Notes: generated by a model from the sequence alone, not told the origin. 64,000 nucleotides of DNA from Pseudomonas sp. MAG733B (GCF_036884845.1 NZ_CP145732.1:2852001-2916000); one strand, 5' to 3'; numbered from the stretch's first letter, positions 45,402 to 54,502 are shown. A program made the numbers and translations.

Positions 45402-47354
45402 ATGAACAGGACCATCACATTCGCCAGTTGTGCGCTCGTCGTCGCAGGGGCGTTGATCTGGCTCGGGGTATCGCGCACATCGCCGCCGACCTTGCTCAAC
45501 CAAGTGGCGCTGCCCAACACCTGGACCGGCCAGACCCTTGAGCGCGATGGCGTGTCCGTGGCGCTCGATGTGAAGGCGCTGGCCGAGGACGGCGTGCTGC
45601 GTGAGGGTGAGTTCGCCGACGTGCAATTTCGCGTCACCGACAAGACTTCCGGACAACCGCTGTCGGGTATTGCACCCGGCGCCTGGGTGGACCCGGAAAC
45701 CGTCGCCGCCGACAAGGCCCAGGGTCGCGATCAAAGCTGCAAAGCCCGGGTCGGGGTGTTCCTCAAATCAAGCATCGGCGCGCGGCCGTTGCTCGATCTC
45801 AACAGCTATTTCGTGTTGGTGATGAACCGCGATGCCAGCGTTTCGGTGGTGGACCCGTCGGTGTCGGTGGGCGGCATCACCAGCACCATGACGCGGATCG
45901 ACATCAAGCAAGCGCCGATGGACTGGGTCACCCCGCGCGATAACAAACGTGTGTTCGTGTCGATGCCGACCGCGGGTGAAGTCGCGGTGATCGACACCGA
46001 ACAATTCAAGTTGCTTGATTCGGTCGCGGCCGGCAGCAACCCGGTGCGCGTGGCTTTGCAACCGGACGAGCGCCTGCTGTGGGTCGGCAACAACGCCAAG
46101 GATGCGGAGCAATCCGGGGTCACCGTCATCGACACCCGCAGCCTGAAAACCCTCAAGCACCTGGCCACCGGCGGCGGCCACCACGAGATCGCCTTCAGCA
46201 AGGACAGCCGCTTTGCCTTCGTCACCAACCGCGACGACGGCACGGTGAGCATCATCGATGTCGCCAGCCTGACTCTGCTCAAACAGCTCAAGACCGGTTC
46301 GCACCCGTTGTCGGTGGTGTATTCGCCGCTGTCCGGGGCGGCGTATGTGGCCGATGGCAAGGACGGCACGGTGACGGTGGTCGACGCGGCGAGCCAGTCG
46401 GTGCGACGGGTGATCAAGCTGAAACAGGGCCTCGGCCCGATGGGCTTCAGCGCCGACGGGCGTTTCGGCATCGTGCTCAATACCCTGGAGAACCAGGCTT
46501 CAGTGATCGACGCGGCCAACGATGCGCTGATCCATGAACTGGACGTGTCCGCCGAACCCTACCAAGTGGTGTTCACCAAGGCCTATGCCTACATTCGCGG
46601 GCTGGCCTCGTCCAAGGTGACGATGATCAACCTGTCGTCCCTCGGTGAAGGCCGCAAGCCGATTACCCAGGGTTTCGAAGCCGGAACCAAGGCCCCACGG
46701 CTGGCCGGCGACCTGCCGCTGGCATCGAGCCTGGCGGTGTCGCGGGACGACAACGCGGTGTTTGTGGTCAACCCGACCGACAATACCACTTACTTCTACG
46801 CCGAAGGCATGAACGCGCCGATGTCCGGCTACCCCAATCGCGGGCAAGTGGCGCGGGCAGCGCTGGTCATCGACCGCAGCCTGCGCGAAGTCGAGCCGGG
46901 GCTGTACAGCGCGCGGATCAAACTGCCGACGGCGGGGCGGTTCGACGTGGCGTTCCTGCTCAACCAGCCGAACATCATCCATTGCTTCAGCACCGTGGTT
47001 GAGACGAACCCGAATGTCGCGCAAGTGGTCGGCACGCCGAAAGTCGAGTTCATGCTCGACAAGTCCACGGCCGCATTGGGCAGCCCGTACGTAGTGCGTT
47101 TTCGCATCGTCCAGGGCAAGCAGAAAACCCAGCGCAGCGGGGTCAAGGACGTTCAGGTGCGCTACTTCCTGGCGCCATCCTCCCGGCCTCAGGCAGTCGC
47201 GGCACTGGACGTCGGCAACGGCGTTTATGAAGCCCCGGTAACGCTTGACCAGAAAGGCGCCTGGTACCTGCACGTCCGTGCGGCGTCGTTGGGTGCGGAT
47301 TTCGGCGACCAGACATTTGCCAGCGTTCGGGTGCTGCCCGGCGAAACTCATTGA
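45402..47354 (+). CDS. Periplasmic YVTN-type beta-propeller protein of the oxidase operon
   Basis: The 650-residue protein has an N-terminal signal anchor and a small beta domain (about 35-150). Seven-blade YVTN-like repeats (about 150-440) follow, with strands such as AFVTNRDDGTVSIIDVASL and AAYVADGKDGTVTVVDAA, then an Ig-like C-terminal part. No haem motif is present; one Cys is in NIIHCFST. GGGGAG precedes the ATG. It lies directly after the oxidase and before the SCO genes. A structural or electron-acceptor-docking role with the oxidase is inferred, not shown. Confidence 0.75.
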   Translation: MNRTITFASCALVVAGALIWLGVSRTSPPTLLNQVALPNTWTGQTLERDGVSVALDVKALAEDGVLREGEFADVQFRVTDKTSGQPLSGIAPGAWVDPETVAADKAQGRDQSCKARVGVFLKSSIGARPLLDLNSYFVLVMNRDASVSVVDPSVSVGGITSTMTRIDIKQAPMDWVTPRDNKRVFVSMPTAGEVAVIDTEQFKLLDSVAAGSNPVRVALQPDERLLWVGNNAKDAEQSGVTVIDTRSLKTLKHLATGGGHHEIAFSKDSRFAFVTNRDDGTVSIIDVASLTLLKQLKTGSHPLSVVYSPLSGAAYVADGKDGTVTVVDAASQSVRRVIKLKQGLGPMGFSADGRFGIVLNTLENQASVIDAANDALIHELDVSAEPYQVVFTKAYAYIRGLASSKVTMINLSSLGEGRKPITQGFEAGTKAPRLAGDLPLASSLAVSRDDNAVFVVNPTDNTTYFYAEGMNAPMSGYPNRGQVARAALVIDRSLREVEPGLYSARIKLPTAGRFDVAFLLNQPNIIHCFSTVVETNPNVAQVVGTPKVEFMLDKSTAALGSPYVVRFRIVQGKQKTQRSGVKDVQVRYFLAPSSRPQAVAALDVGNGVYEAPVTLDQKGAWYLHVRAASLGADFGDQTFASVRVLPGETH

Positions 47355-47366
47355 GAGGACATCGAT

Positions 47367-48020
47367 ATGAAGCGATTTGCACACCGTGGACTGCTGACTC
47401 TGTGTCTGTTGGCGGTTGGTATCGGCCAGGTTCTGGCTCATTCAACCGATGAGCACGCCGGCCACACCCCGGCGAAAAGTGCCAGTTCGGAAAGCGCCCA
47501 GGTCAAGTTCGCCGACGTGGCGTTGGTGGACCAGAACGGCAAGACCGTACGCCTGGAAAAAGACCTGGTCAGCAACAAGATCGTGGTCATGAGCTTCATC
47601 TACACCAGTTGCACCACGGTGTGCCCGGTGGTGTCGTCGATCATGGGCAAGGTGCAGAAACAGCTGGGCGCACGGGTCGGCACCGAAGTGCAACTGGTGT
47701 CGATCAGCATCGACCCGCAACGCGACGACGCCAAGCGCCTGAACGACTACGCCCGCACCTTCCAGAACGGCCCGGGCTGGAGCTGGCTCACCGGTTCGCC
47801 GCAGTCGGTCAACGAAACGCTCAAGGGCCTTGGCAGCTTCAGCGGCGACTTCAAGAACCACCAGCCGCTGATCCTCGTGGGCGACGGCAACAGCCGCCAC
47901 TGGACTCGCTACTACGGCTTCACCGACCCGATGGTGCTCAGCCGTGAAGTCGAGAAACTCAGCGGCCAGCGCAACGCCCACGCCAAGCACACTGCCATCG
48001 CCATGGAGCATCAACCATGA
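47367..48020 (+). CDS. SCO1/SenC family copper chaperone, first copy
   Basis: The 217-residue protein has a signal peptide and a thioredoxin-like domain with the copper-binding pair Cys82 and Cys86 in IYTSCTTVCPVVSS and a later ligand His in NHQPLILVGD. SCO proteins deliver copper to oxidases or act as thiol reductants. Here it should metallate the multicopper oxidase. An N-terminal His-rich segment (HSTDEHAGH) may add copper sites. Its stop overlaps the next start as ATGA. Confidence 0.9.
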   Translation: MKRFAHRGLLTLCLLAVGIGQVLAHSTDEHAGHTPAKSASSESAQVKFADVALVDQNGKTVRLEKDLVSNKIVVMSFIYTSCTTVCPVVSSIMGKVQKQLGARVGTEVQLVSISIDPQRDDAKRLNDYARTFQNGPGWSWLTGSPQSVNETLKGLGSFSGDFKNHQPLILVGDGNSRHWTRYYGFTDPMVLSREVEKLSGQRNAHAKHTAIAMEHQP

Positions 48021-48652
48021 AAGCGCTCGCCCTGATCTTCCTGACGATGTGCTTCTGCATCATCAGTTTCCTGGCCTTTTCCCATGAGCAGCATGAGCAA
48101 GCGGCGCCTGCCACAGCGCCGGCAGCGGTCGCAGCGGCGCAACCGGCGGGCGGAACGCGTGATGCCAAAACCTGGTTCACCGACACGCCGTTGCAGGACC
48201 AGAACGGCAATACCCTGCGTTTCTACAGCGACGCGTTGCAGAACCGCGTGGTGCTGCTCAATGTGATTTTCACCAGTTGCACCGATGCCTGCCCGTTGAT
48301 CACCCAAAAGCTCAAGGAAGTTCGTGAAGTGCTGGGCGACAAGGCGGACGGCATCACCTTTATCTCCCTTACCAGTGATCCGCAGCGGGATACTCCTGCG
48401 GTACTCAAGGCTTACACCTTGAAGCAGGGCGTCGATGGGCCCCACTGGCTTTTTCTTACCGGCGACAAAGCGCAAATGGACGTGGTCCTGGCCCGCATCG
48501 GCCAGATCATTCCGTCCCCCGAGCAGCACTCCACGCAGTTGATTGTTGGCGATGTGGCCAACAAACGCTGGAGCAAAATCCGTCCCGACGCCCCGGCCGC
48601 CGCCATTGCCCAGCGCTTGCAGTTGCTGACAATGCCCGTGGCTGGCCGCTGA
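48017..48652 (+). CDS. SCO1/SenC family copper chaperone, second copy
   Basis: The 211-residue protein has an N-terminal membrane anchor and CxxxC as Cys88 and Cys92 in FTSCTDACPLIT. The third ligand is probably His in PSPEQHSTQLIVGD. It is paralogous to the preceding protein and coupled to it. Two SCO proteins in tandem suggest division of labour, for instance one reducing and one loading copper. Confidence 0.9.
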   Translation: MKALALIFLTMCFCIISFLAFSHEQHEQAAPATAPAAVAAAQPAGGTRDAKTWFTDTPLQDQNGNTLRFYSDALQNRVVLLNVIFTSCTDACPLITQKLKEVREVLGDKADGITFISLTSDPQRDTPAVLKAYTLKQGVDGPHWLFLTGDKAQMDVVLARIGQIIPSPEQHSTQLIVGDVANKRWSKIRPDAPAAAIAQRLQLLTMPVAGR

Positions 48653-48661
48653 GTCCGCACC

Positions 48662-50203
48662 ATGAAAATCGCCCTGATCCTCGGCCTGCTCGTGCTCAGC
48701 CTGACTGCCCAGGCCCTGCCGCTGAGCCCCAGCGAAAGCGCCGGCAAACGCCTGTACCGCGAGGGCGTGTCAGCCAGTGGTGAGCCGATCATGGCGCGGA
48801 TCGGGGCGGCGGGCACTGTGCTGCCGGCCACCAGCCTGCCGTGTGCCAACTGCCACGGCGCCGATGGGCTCGGGCGTCCCGAGGGCGGGGTGCGACCACC
48901 GGACCTGACCTGGTCGCGGCTGACCAGCACCTATGGCCAGCAGCAGATCAACGGGCGCACTTACCCGGCGTATACCGACGGCACTTTGGCCAGGGCGGTG
49001 CAGGAGGGGCGCGATCCCGGCAACAATCGACTCGACCCGGCCATGCCGAAGTTCGTGCTGTCGATGAACGATCAACGCAACCTCACGGCGTACCTCAAGC
49101 GCCTGGCCGATGACCGTGATCCGGGCCTGAGCCCCGACAGCCTGCATCTGGGCACATTGCTGCCGAGTACCGGGGCGTTGAGCGAGGAGGGCGTCACGGT
49201 GGCGGCGGTGCTAAGGGGGTGTATCGCGCGCATCAATGAGGCGGGCGGGATTCATGGCCGGCAGTTGCGCCTGACCATTCTCGATCCCGGTCCGGATCGG
49301 GCCAGCGCCGAGCAGGCACTGAGCCAACTGATCGAACAGGAACAGGTGTTCGCCCTGATCGCTCCGCTGGTGCCGGTGCTCGACTCGGAGTTGGCGCCGC
49401 GCCTGGAGCAGGCCGGTGTGCCTTTGATCGGACCTTTGTCATTGCAAGGCACGAACCCGATCAGCCGGCAGATTTTCGAACCGTTGCCGGGGCTGCGCGA
49501 GCAGATGATTGCCCTGGCCAACTATGCGGCCGCGAGCCTGCGAGTGTTGCAGGGGCCGACGCTGATCGCCTACCCGGACGAGCCCGGCCAGCGGCTGGCA
49601 GCAGAGAATCTCGCCAAGTACCTGCAAGACAACGCCTGGCAGAAAGTCCGTCTGCAAATCTATCAATCGGCGCAGGACGAATTGCCGTTGGGTTCGCGCT
49701 CGGTGTTTTACCTGGGCAATAGCGGCGGTTTCAGTCACCTGGCCGAGCGATTGAACACAGCGGGGCAGGTGCCTTACCTGTTTGCCGCATCGAATCAGGT
49801 GGCGGGTGATTTGCTGCAAGTGCCCAGTGGTTTTTCGCGACGGGTGTTCCTCGCGTATCCGTTCGTGCCCAGTGACTGGACGATCGCCGGTCGCCTGGCC
49901 TTGACCCAGTTGCGCGAACGCCAGCGACTCGGTGGCGAGCACGCGGTCCTGCAAGTCGGCGCGTTCAGTTCGATGATGCTGCTCAGCGAAGGCATGAAGC
50001 AGTCCGGGCGCGATGCCAGCCGCGAGAAACTGGTCAACGCGCTGGAAGGCCTGCATGACTTCGATACCGGCCTGACCCCGCTGATCAGCTTCGGACCGGG
50101 CCGCCGCCAGGGCCTGAGCGGTGCCCATGTGGTCACGGTGGACCTGCCCGACCAGCGTTTCTATCTGGTTGCCCCTTATAAACCCATTGCCGCCATGCCC
50201 TGA
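48662..50203 (+). CDS. Cytochrome c fused to a periplasmic substrate-binding domain
   Basis: The 513-residue protein has a signal peptide and a class I cytochrome c domain with LPCANCHGADG (haem Cys61, Cys64, His65) and a probable Met ligand in DPAMPKFV. Beyond residue 150 follows a type I periplasmic-binding domain (Peripla_BP_6/LivJ-like) with LGTLLPSTGALSEEG and INEAGGIHGRQL. Such a fusion is uncommon. In the mof operon a cytochrome c gene follows the oxidase, so electron acceptance from the oxidase side is plausible. The binding lobe may sense a ligand or serve as scaffold. Confidence 0.85.
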   Translation: MKIALILGLLVLSLTAQALPLSPSESAGKRLYREGVSASGEPIMARIGAAGTVLPATSLPCANCHGADGLGRPEGGVRPPDLTWSRLTSTYGQQQINGRTYPAYTDGTLARAVQEGRDPGNNRLDPAMPKFVLSMNDQRNLTAYLKRLADDRDPGLSPDSLHLGTLLPSTGALSEEGVTVAAVLRGCIARINEAGGIHGRQLRLTILDPGPDRASAEQALSQLIEQEQVFALIAPLVPVLDSELAPRLEQAGVPLIGPLSLQGTNPISRQIFEPLPGLREQMIALANYAAASLRVLQGPTLIAYPDEPGQRLAAENLAKYLQDNAWQKVRLQIYQSAQDELPLGSRSVFYLGNSGGFSHLAERLNTAGQVPYLFAASNQVAGDLLQVPSGFSRRVFLAYPFVPSDWTIAGRLALTQLRERQRLGGEHAVLQVGAFSSMMLLSEGMKQSGRDASREKLVNALEGLHDFDTGLTPLISFGPGRRQGLSGAHVVTVDLPDQRFYLVAPYKPIAAMP

Positions 50204-50216
50204 CCGGAGGCCGAAC

Positions 50217-51170
50217 ATGAAACTCAACACTGTGCTGATCCTGTTGACGTTATGGGTGCCCGCTGCGTTTTGCAGCAATGGCCAGGTGGCGGCGCGGGTC
50301 AATGGCGAGGAAATTTCGCAGATGCGCCTCGAGCGTTATTTCGCCGAATACCTGGAAGACCAGGGCCGGGCAGTCGCCAGCATCCGCAGCCCCAGCGCGT
50401 ACAAGCAGTTGCGCAAGGCGGCACTGGACGCCTTGATCGACAAGGAGCTGCTCTGGCAGGAAGCGGTCAAGCGCGGCGTGGTGATCAGCGATGCCACGGT
50501 GCAAAGCCAGGTCGACCAGACCCGTCAGGCGATGGGCGGCGCGCAAGTGTTCGCCCGGCGCCTGGAAGACGCCGGTTTCGATGAGGCGGCCTACATCGAA
50601 TACACCCGCCGTGACCTGACGGCCCAGCAGATGTTTGCCGAACTGACCAAGGTCACCGAGCCGGACGAAAAACAGGTGCGGGCGTTTTTCGAAGAGCACC
50701 GCGCCGAGATGAAGAGGCCCGAGGAGATCCAGGTCAGGCATATCCTGATCAAAGTGCCTCAGGGCGCGGAGGCTTCCACTGTTTCATCCGCGAGACTACG
50801 CTTGGAGGCAATGCGTACGCGTATCGCTCAGGGCGAGGACTTTGCCAGCGTCGCCCGGAGCGGTTCCGAGGACGTTTCGGCCAGCCAGGGCGGTGATTTG
50901 GGCTATTTTCCACGGGGTCGCATGCTGCCGGAGTTCGACGCGGCAGCCTTTGCCCTGGCGCCCGGCGCGGTCAGTGAACCGGTGCGCACGGCGGTGGGAT
51001 GGCATTTGATTTATTTACAGAACCGAATGGAGGCAGCCGATGTCACAGAGGAGCAAGGACTTGACATGGTTCGGGCTTACCTTGCCCGACAGAAACAGGT
51101 TCAGGCGCGTCTACAGGTTCTGGCGCAGCTGCGTTCCAGCAATCGGATCGAACGGATTGACGACGATTGA
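50217..51170 (+). CDS. Periplasmic peptidyl-prolyl isomerase (PpiC/SurA type)
   Basis: The 317-residue protein has a signal peptide (MKLNTVLILLTLWVPAAFCS), a SurA-like N-terminal helical domain and one parvulin domain (about 185-280) with VRHILIKVP, SASQGGDLGYFPRGRMLPEF and VGWHLIYLQ. GGAGG precedes the ATG. It ends the oxidase operon. It should help fold the very large oxidase in the periplasm, matching the isomerase gene of the mof operon. Confidence 0.9.
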   Translation: MKLNTVLILLTLWVPAAFCSNGQVAARVNGEEISQMRLERYFAEYLEDQGRAVASIRSPSAYKQLRKAALDALIDKELLWQEAVKRGVVISDATVQSQVDQTRQAMGGAQVFARRLEDAGFDEAAYIEYTRRDLTAQQMFAELTKVTEPDEKQVRAFFEEHRAEMKRPEEIQVRHILIKVPQGAEASTVSSARLRLEAMRTRIAQGEDFASVARSGSEDVSASQGGDLGYFPRGRMLPEFDAAAFALAPGAVSEPVRTAVGWHLIYLQNRMEAADVTEEQGLDMVRAYLARQKQVQARLQVLAQLRSSNRIERIDDD

Positions 51171-51176
51171 GCATTC

Positions 51177-51234
51177 CCCCAAAAGTGGGGAAAAGCATCA
51201 ATCCACATCCGATCGGTTTTCCCCGCTTTTGGGG
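51177..51234. promoter_or_regulatory. Pair of CCCC-N6-GGGG palindromes upstream of the receiver gene
   Basis: CCCCAAAAGTGGGG (51177-51190) and CCCCGCTTTTGGGG (51221-51234) have centres 44 bases apart, about four helical turns. The second is about 80 bases upstream of a sigma-54 promoter. The first shares AAAAGTGGGGAA with the oxidase upstream region. Confidence 0.6.
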
Positions 51235-51309
51235 GGTGGGGTATGTGGACGAAAAGGCATTGCTTTTAAATTCAAGGACATGAATACATAAAATTACCGG
51301 CGCTCAGCC

Positions 51310-51325
51310 TGGCATGAAGTGTGCG
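51310..51325 (+). promoter_or_regulatory. Sigma-54 promoter of the secretion operon
   Basis: TGGCATGAAGTGTGCG keeps GG-N10-GC spacing; the -12 element is GTGC in place of TTGC. It shares TGGCATG with the oxidase promoter and lies 68 bases before the TTG start. Confidence 0.65.
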
Positions 51326-51392
51326 TTAGACCTCGTAAGGCGCGCACTCCGCCAGGTTCGGTATTCGGACCTGCGGTTTCAAGGAGTCCACC

Positions 51393-51926
51393 TTGTTAAA
51401 CAAAGTACTGGTTGTTGACGACGAACAACTTCTTGCAGAAAACCTCCAGGGTTACCTGCAGGCGCAAGAGTTGGACGTCCGGATTGCTCACGACGGTGCG
51501 CAAGGAATCGTTGAAGCTAACGATTTCGCACCCGATGTGATGGTGTTCGATTACCGCTTGCCCGATATGGAAGGCTTTCAGGTGCTCGATGCCGTCCGCC
51601 AGAACAGGAATTGTCATTTTGTGCTGATCACAGGGCACCCCACCGCAGAGGTTTGCGAAAGGGCCCGGCAACTGGGAGTCAGCCACATCCTGTTCAAACC
51701 GTTTCCGTTGGCGGAATTGGCCCGGGCAGTGCTGGATCTTCTAGGGAAACAGCGCGAACCCAGAGCGGGCATGAGCACATCCGAAGGATTCGTCGAACGA
51801 CGCCAGAGCAGGACCGAAAATTTCCCGCTGCAGTTGTACGACGGTAGTTGGGTGCTTGCAGATCGCCGACGAAGTACCACGGCCTCCACAGCGCCAGACG
51901 ACGAACAATTGCTCACCGGGGAGTAG
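51393..51926 (+). CDS. Stand-alone response-regulator receiver protein
   Basis: The 177-residue protein has a receiver domain (residues 1-120) with the acidic pair Asp9-Asp10, phospho-acceptor Asp53 in VMVFDYRLPD, Thr80 and Lys102 in FKPFP. The basic, Ser/Thr-rich C-terminal tail has no DNA-binding or enzyme domain. It starts at a TTG with AAGGAG six bases upstream. As first gene of the secretion operon it may tune secretion by protein contact, for example with GspE. No histidine kinase is encoded nearby. Confidence 0.88.
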   Translation: MLNKVLVVDDEQLLAENLQGYLQAQELDVRIAHDGAQGIVEANDFAPDVMVFDYRLPDMEGFQVLDAVRQNRNCHFVLITGHPTAEVCERARQLGVSHILFKPFPLAELARAVLDLLGKQREPRAGMSTSEGFVERRQSRTENFPLQLYDGSWVLADRRRSTTASTAPDDEQLLTGE

Positions 51927-52010
51927 TGGCGCGACAAGACGTTCCGGCCCCCGCCGAAATAGCTCGCCGCGCCGACAGGGCTCAAAGCCCCGGGCGTTGG
52001 AGAGCAAGCC

Positions 52011-53717
52011 ATGGACCGTCTATCACTTGTCGTCGATGCTGTGCCGCTGGACTGTGTACCGACCCGGTTTACCAGTGAGCAATTGGCTCAGGCGCGGTCG
52101 CTGGCCGCCACTTCCGGCGAGCGGGTTCTGCAAGCCCTCGGTGAGCTCTGCGAACTGGCCCCCATGCCCTTCATCCAGTGCCTGGGCGCTACCCTGCATT
52201 ACCCGGTGCTCGACACCGACAGCCTGTTTCAAGCCACGCCGGTTTTCGATCGGGTCACCCTGGCCCAATGCCTCAAGCGCGAATTCACCCTGCTGCGTCA
52301 CGACGACGCGGTCATCGGCGTGTTCGCCGACCCCTTCGACACGGCCCGTCTGGCCTGGATCGACGATTGCCTGCACGGCGCGCCGTTGTACCTGGTGCAC
52401 GCCGACGACCTGAAAGCCTACCTGGCCCGCCACGAAGAAAGCTTCCACGCGGTGGAGTCGCTCAACGCCCAGTCTGACGGCAGCACCGAAATCGATACCC
52501 TGCAAAGCCTGTCCTTGACCAGCATCAGCGAAGACTCCAGCGTCGTTGTGAAGCTGGTCAACTCGACCCTGTACGACGCCTTGAAAATGCACGCCAGCGA
52601 CATTCACCTGGGCACCACCGGCAGCGGTCTGGTGATCAAGTACCGCATCGATGGCGTGCTCAACAACATCAGCAAGATCCAGGGCAACGAGTTCGCCGAA
52701 CAGGTGATTTCCCGGGTCAAGGTCATGGCCGAACTGGACATCGGCGAAAAACGCGTGCCCCAGGATGGTCGCTTCAAGATCGGCATCAGCGGCCGGCAGA
52801 TCGACTTCCGGGTGTCGATCATGCCGAGCATTTTCGGTGAAGACGCCGTGCTGCGGGTGCTCGACAAACAGGACCTCGCCGACAAGGTCTGCGGTGTGCA
52901 ATTGCAGGCCCTGGGCTTCGAAGAAGAAACCCTGCGCCAACTGCGCCGCCTGGCCGCCGAACCCTACGGCATGGTGCTGGTCACCGGCCCCACCGGTAGC
53001 GGCAAGACCACCACGCTGTACGCGATGATCACCGAAATCAATCACGGCGTGGACAAGATCATCACCATCGAAGACCCGGTCGAATACCAACTGCCGGGCG
53101 TGCTGCAAATCCCGGTCAACGAAAAGAAAGGCCTGACCTTCGCCCGTGGCCTGCGCTCGATCCTGCGTCACGACCCGGACAAAATCATGGTCGGTGAAAT
53201 CCGTGATCCGGACACCGCACAGATCGCCGTGCAATCGGCACTCACCGGTCACCTGGTGTTCACCACCATTCACGCCAACAACGTGTTCGACGTGATCGGC
53301 CGTTTCACCCAGATGGAAATCGACCCTTACAGCCTGGTCTCCGCGCTCAACGCGGTACTCGCCCAGCGCTTGATTCGCCTGGTCTGCGTCAGCTGCAGCG
53401 CCCCTTACACGCCGAACGAAGAAGAGCTGGAAGCCTCCGGCCTCGATCCGCAAAACGTCGCGCACTACCAGTTCGTGCATGGCAAGGGCTGCGGCCATTG
53501 CCGTGGCACCGGTTACCGCGGGCGCAGTGCGATTGCCGAGCTGCTGCACCTGGATGATGAGCTGCGGCAAATGATCGTCGAGCGCCAACCCATTTCGAAA
53601 ATCAAGGCCCACGCCTGCAAACGTGGCTTGCGCCTGTTGCGCGAATCCGCGCTGGAACTGGTGCAACAAGGCCGGACCACTCTCGAGGAGATCAATCGTG
53701 TCACTTTTATCTCGTGA
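52011..53717 (+). CDS. gspE: Type II secretion/type IV pilus assembly ATPase GspE
   Basis: The 568-residue protein has an N1/N2 region (about 1-160) and a catalytic domain. Walker A is GPTGSGKTT at 326-334, with the Asp box near IITIEDPVEYQ and Walker B in DKIMVGEIRD. The His box is TGHLVFTTIHANN, and the zinc tetracysteine motif is CVSC and CGHC. It powers pseudopilus growth at the inner membrane with GspF. It is followed by a PilM-like gene overlapping by 20 bases. Confidence 0.94.
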   Translation: MDRLSLVVDAVPLDCVPTRFTSEQLAQARSLAATSGERVLQALGELCELAPMPFIQCLGATLHYPVLDTDSLFQATPVFDRVTLAQCLKREFTLLRHDDAVIGVFADPFDTARLAWIDDCLHGAPLYLVHADDLKAYLARHEESFHAVESLNAQSDGSTEIDTLQSLSLTSISEDSSVVVKLVNSTLYDALKMHASDIHLGTTGSGLVIKYRIDGVLNNISKIQGNEFAEQVISRVKVMAELDIGEKRVPQDGRFKIGISGRQIDFRVSIMPSIFGEDAVLRVLDKQDLADKVCGVQLQALGFEEETLRQLRRLAAEPYGMVLVTGPTGSGKTTTLYAMITEINHGVDKIITIEDPVEYQLPGVLQIPVNEKKGLTFARGLRSILRHDPDKIMVGEIRDPDTAQIAVQSALTGHLVFTTIHANNVFDVIGRFTQMEIDPYSLVSALNAVLAQRLIRLVCVSCSAPYTPNEEELEASGLDPQNVAHYQFVHGKGCGHCRGTGYRGRSAIAELLHLDDELRQMIVERQPISKIKAHACKRGLRLLRESALELVQQGRTTLEEINRVTFIS

Positions 53718-54501
53718 GCAATTTGTCGCCGTCCTCGGCGCCAGTGGTGTCGGCCTCGGCCAGCGCAAGGGCAGTCAAACCCTGTGGCTGGGTAGCGTCG
53801 GCTACATCGACGAAGGCTTTCAGGCCTGGACCGTGGCCCTGGAAACCCTCGACCGTTTGCTGGGCGAACATGCCCGCGCCGGTGCGGAATTGACCGTGGT
53901 GATCTCCGGGCACTTCAGCCGCTTTTGCCTGGTGCCCTGGAGCGAGCAGATCAGCAGCCCCGAAGAACTGCGCGGGTTTGCCCAACTGTGCTTCGAAGAC
54001 CTCTATGGTGTCCCGAGTCAACCCTGGAACCTGGTGCTCTCGGCCGAACCTGCCGGCTACGACCGGGTCGCCACGGCGCTGCCGCAAGACCTGCTGGAAC
54101 GCCTGCGGACTCTGGTCACGGGGCGTGGCTTGCGCCTGCGTTCGGTGCAGCCGTACCTGATGGCGGCCTTCAACCACTTCGATAAAAGCTTCGACGCCGG
54201 AGATTTCCTCTTCGTGGTCGCCGAGCCGGTGCGCAGTGTGATGCTGGTGGCGCGCGAAGGTCGCTGGGCGGCGGTGCGTTCGGTGGGCAGCAGCGACAGC
54301 GATGCCGCGCTGACCGCGCTGATCGGCCGCGAAAGCCAGTTGCAGGCGTCCACCAGCGAACGGCCACTGAATGTTTACCTGCACGCCCCGGCGCGCATCG
54401 ACTCGCACCCGGACGTTCCCGGTGTGCACCTGCGGACCCTTGAAGAGGACCGGACAGCCGTACACGATTGCCTGTACGTCATGTCCCGGGCGGTGGCCTG
54501 A
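53698..54501 (+). CDS. PilM/GspL-like cytoplasmic actin-fold protein
   Basis: The 267-residue protein reads like the actin/ASKHA-fold cytoplasmic part of GspL or PilM. It has an N-terminal beta-rich part, SGHFSRFCLVPW, and a second half with DFLFVVAEPVRSVMLVAREG. It has no membrane helix, unlike full GspL. The GTG at 53698 has GAGGAG seven bases upstream and lies inside gspE. With the next two genes it makes a PilM-PilN-PilO-like platform, an arrangement closer to type IV pili and MSHA than to classical gsp operons. Recognition is by order and fold pattern. Confidence 0.7.
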   Translation: MSLLSREQFVAVLGASGVGLGQRKGSQTLWLGSVGYIDEGFQAWTVALETLDRLLGEHARAGAELTVVISGHFSRFCLVPWSEQISSPEELRGFAQLCFEDLYGVPSQPWNLVLSAEPAGYDRVATALPQDLLERLRTLVTGRGLRLRSVQPYLMAAFNHFDKSFDAGDFLFVVAEPVRSVMLVAREGRWAAVRSVGSSDSDAALTALIGRESQLQASTSERPLNVYLHAPARIDSHPDVPGVHLRTLEEDRTAVHDCLYVMSRAVA

Positions 54502-54502
54502 C

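Noticed and set aside
51393..51926. The receiver protein as the sigma-54 activator of the regulon
   Set aside because: It has no AAA+ or DNA-binding domain, so the activator must be encoded elsewhere.
52023..53768. 581-codon minus-strand open frame
   Set aside because: Antisense to gspE; composition typical of a shadow frame.
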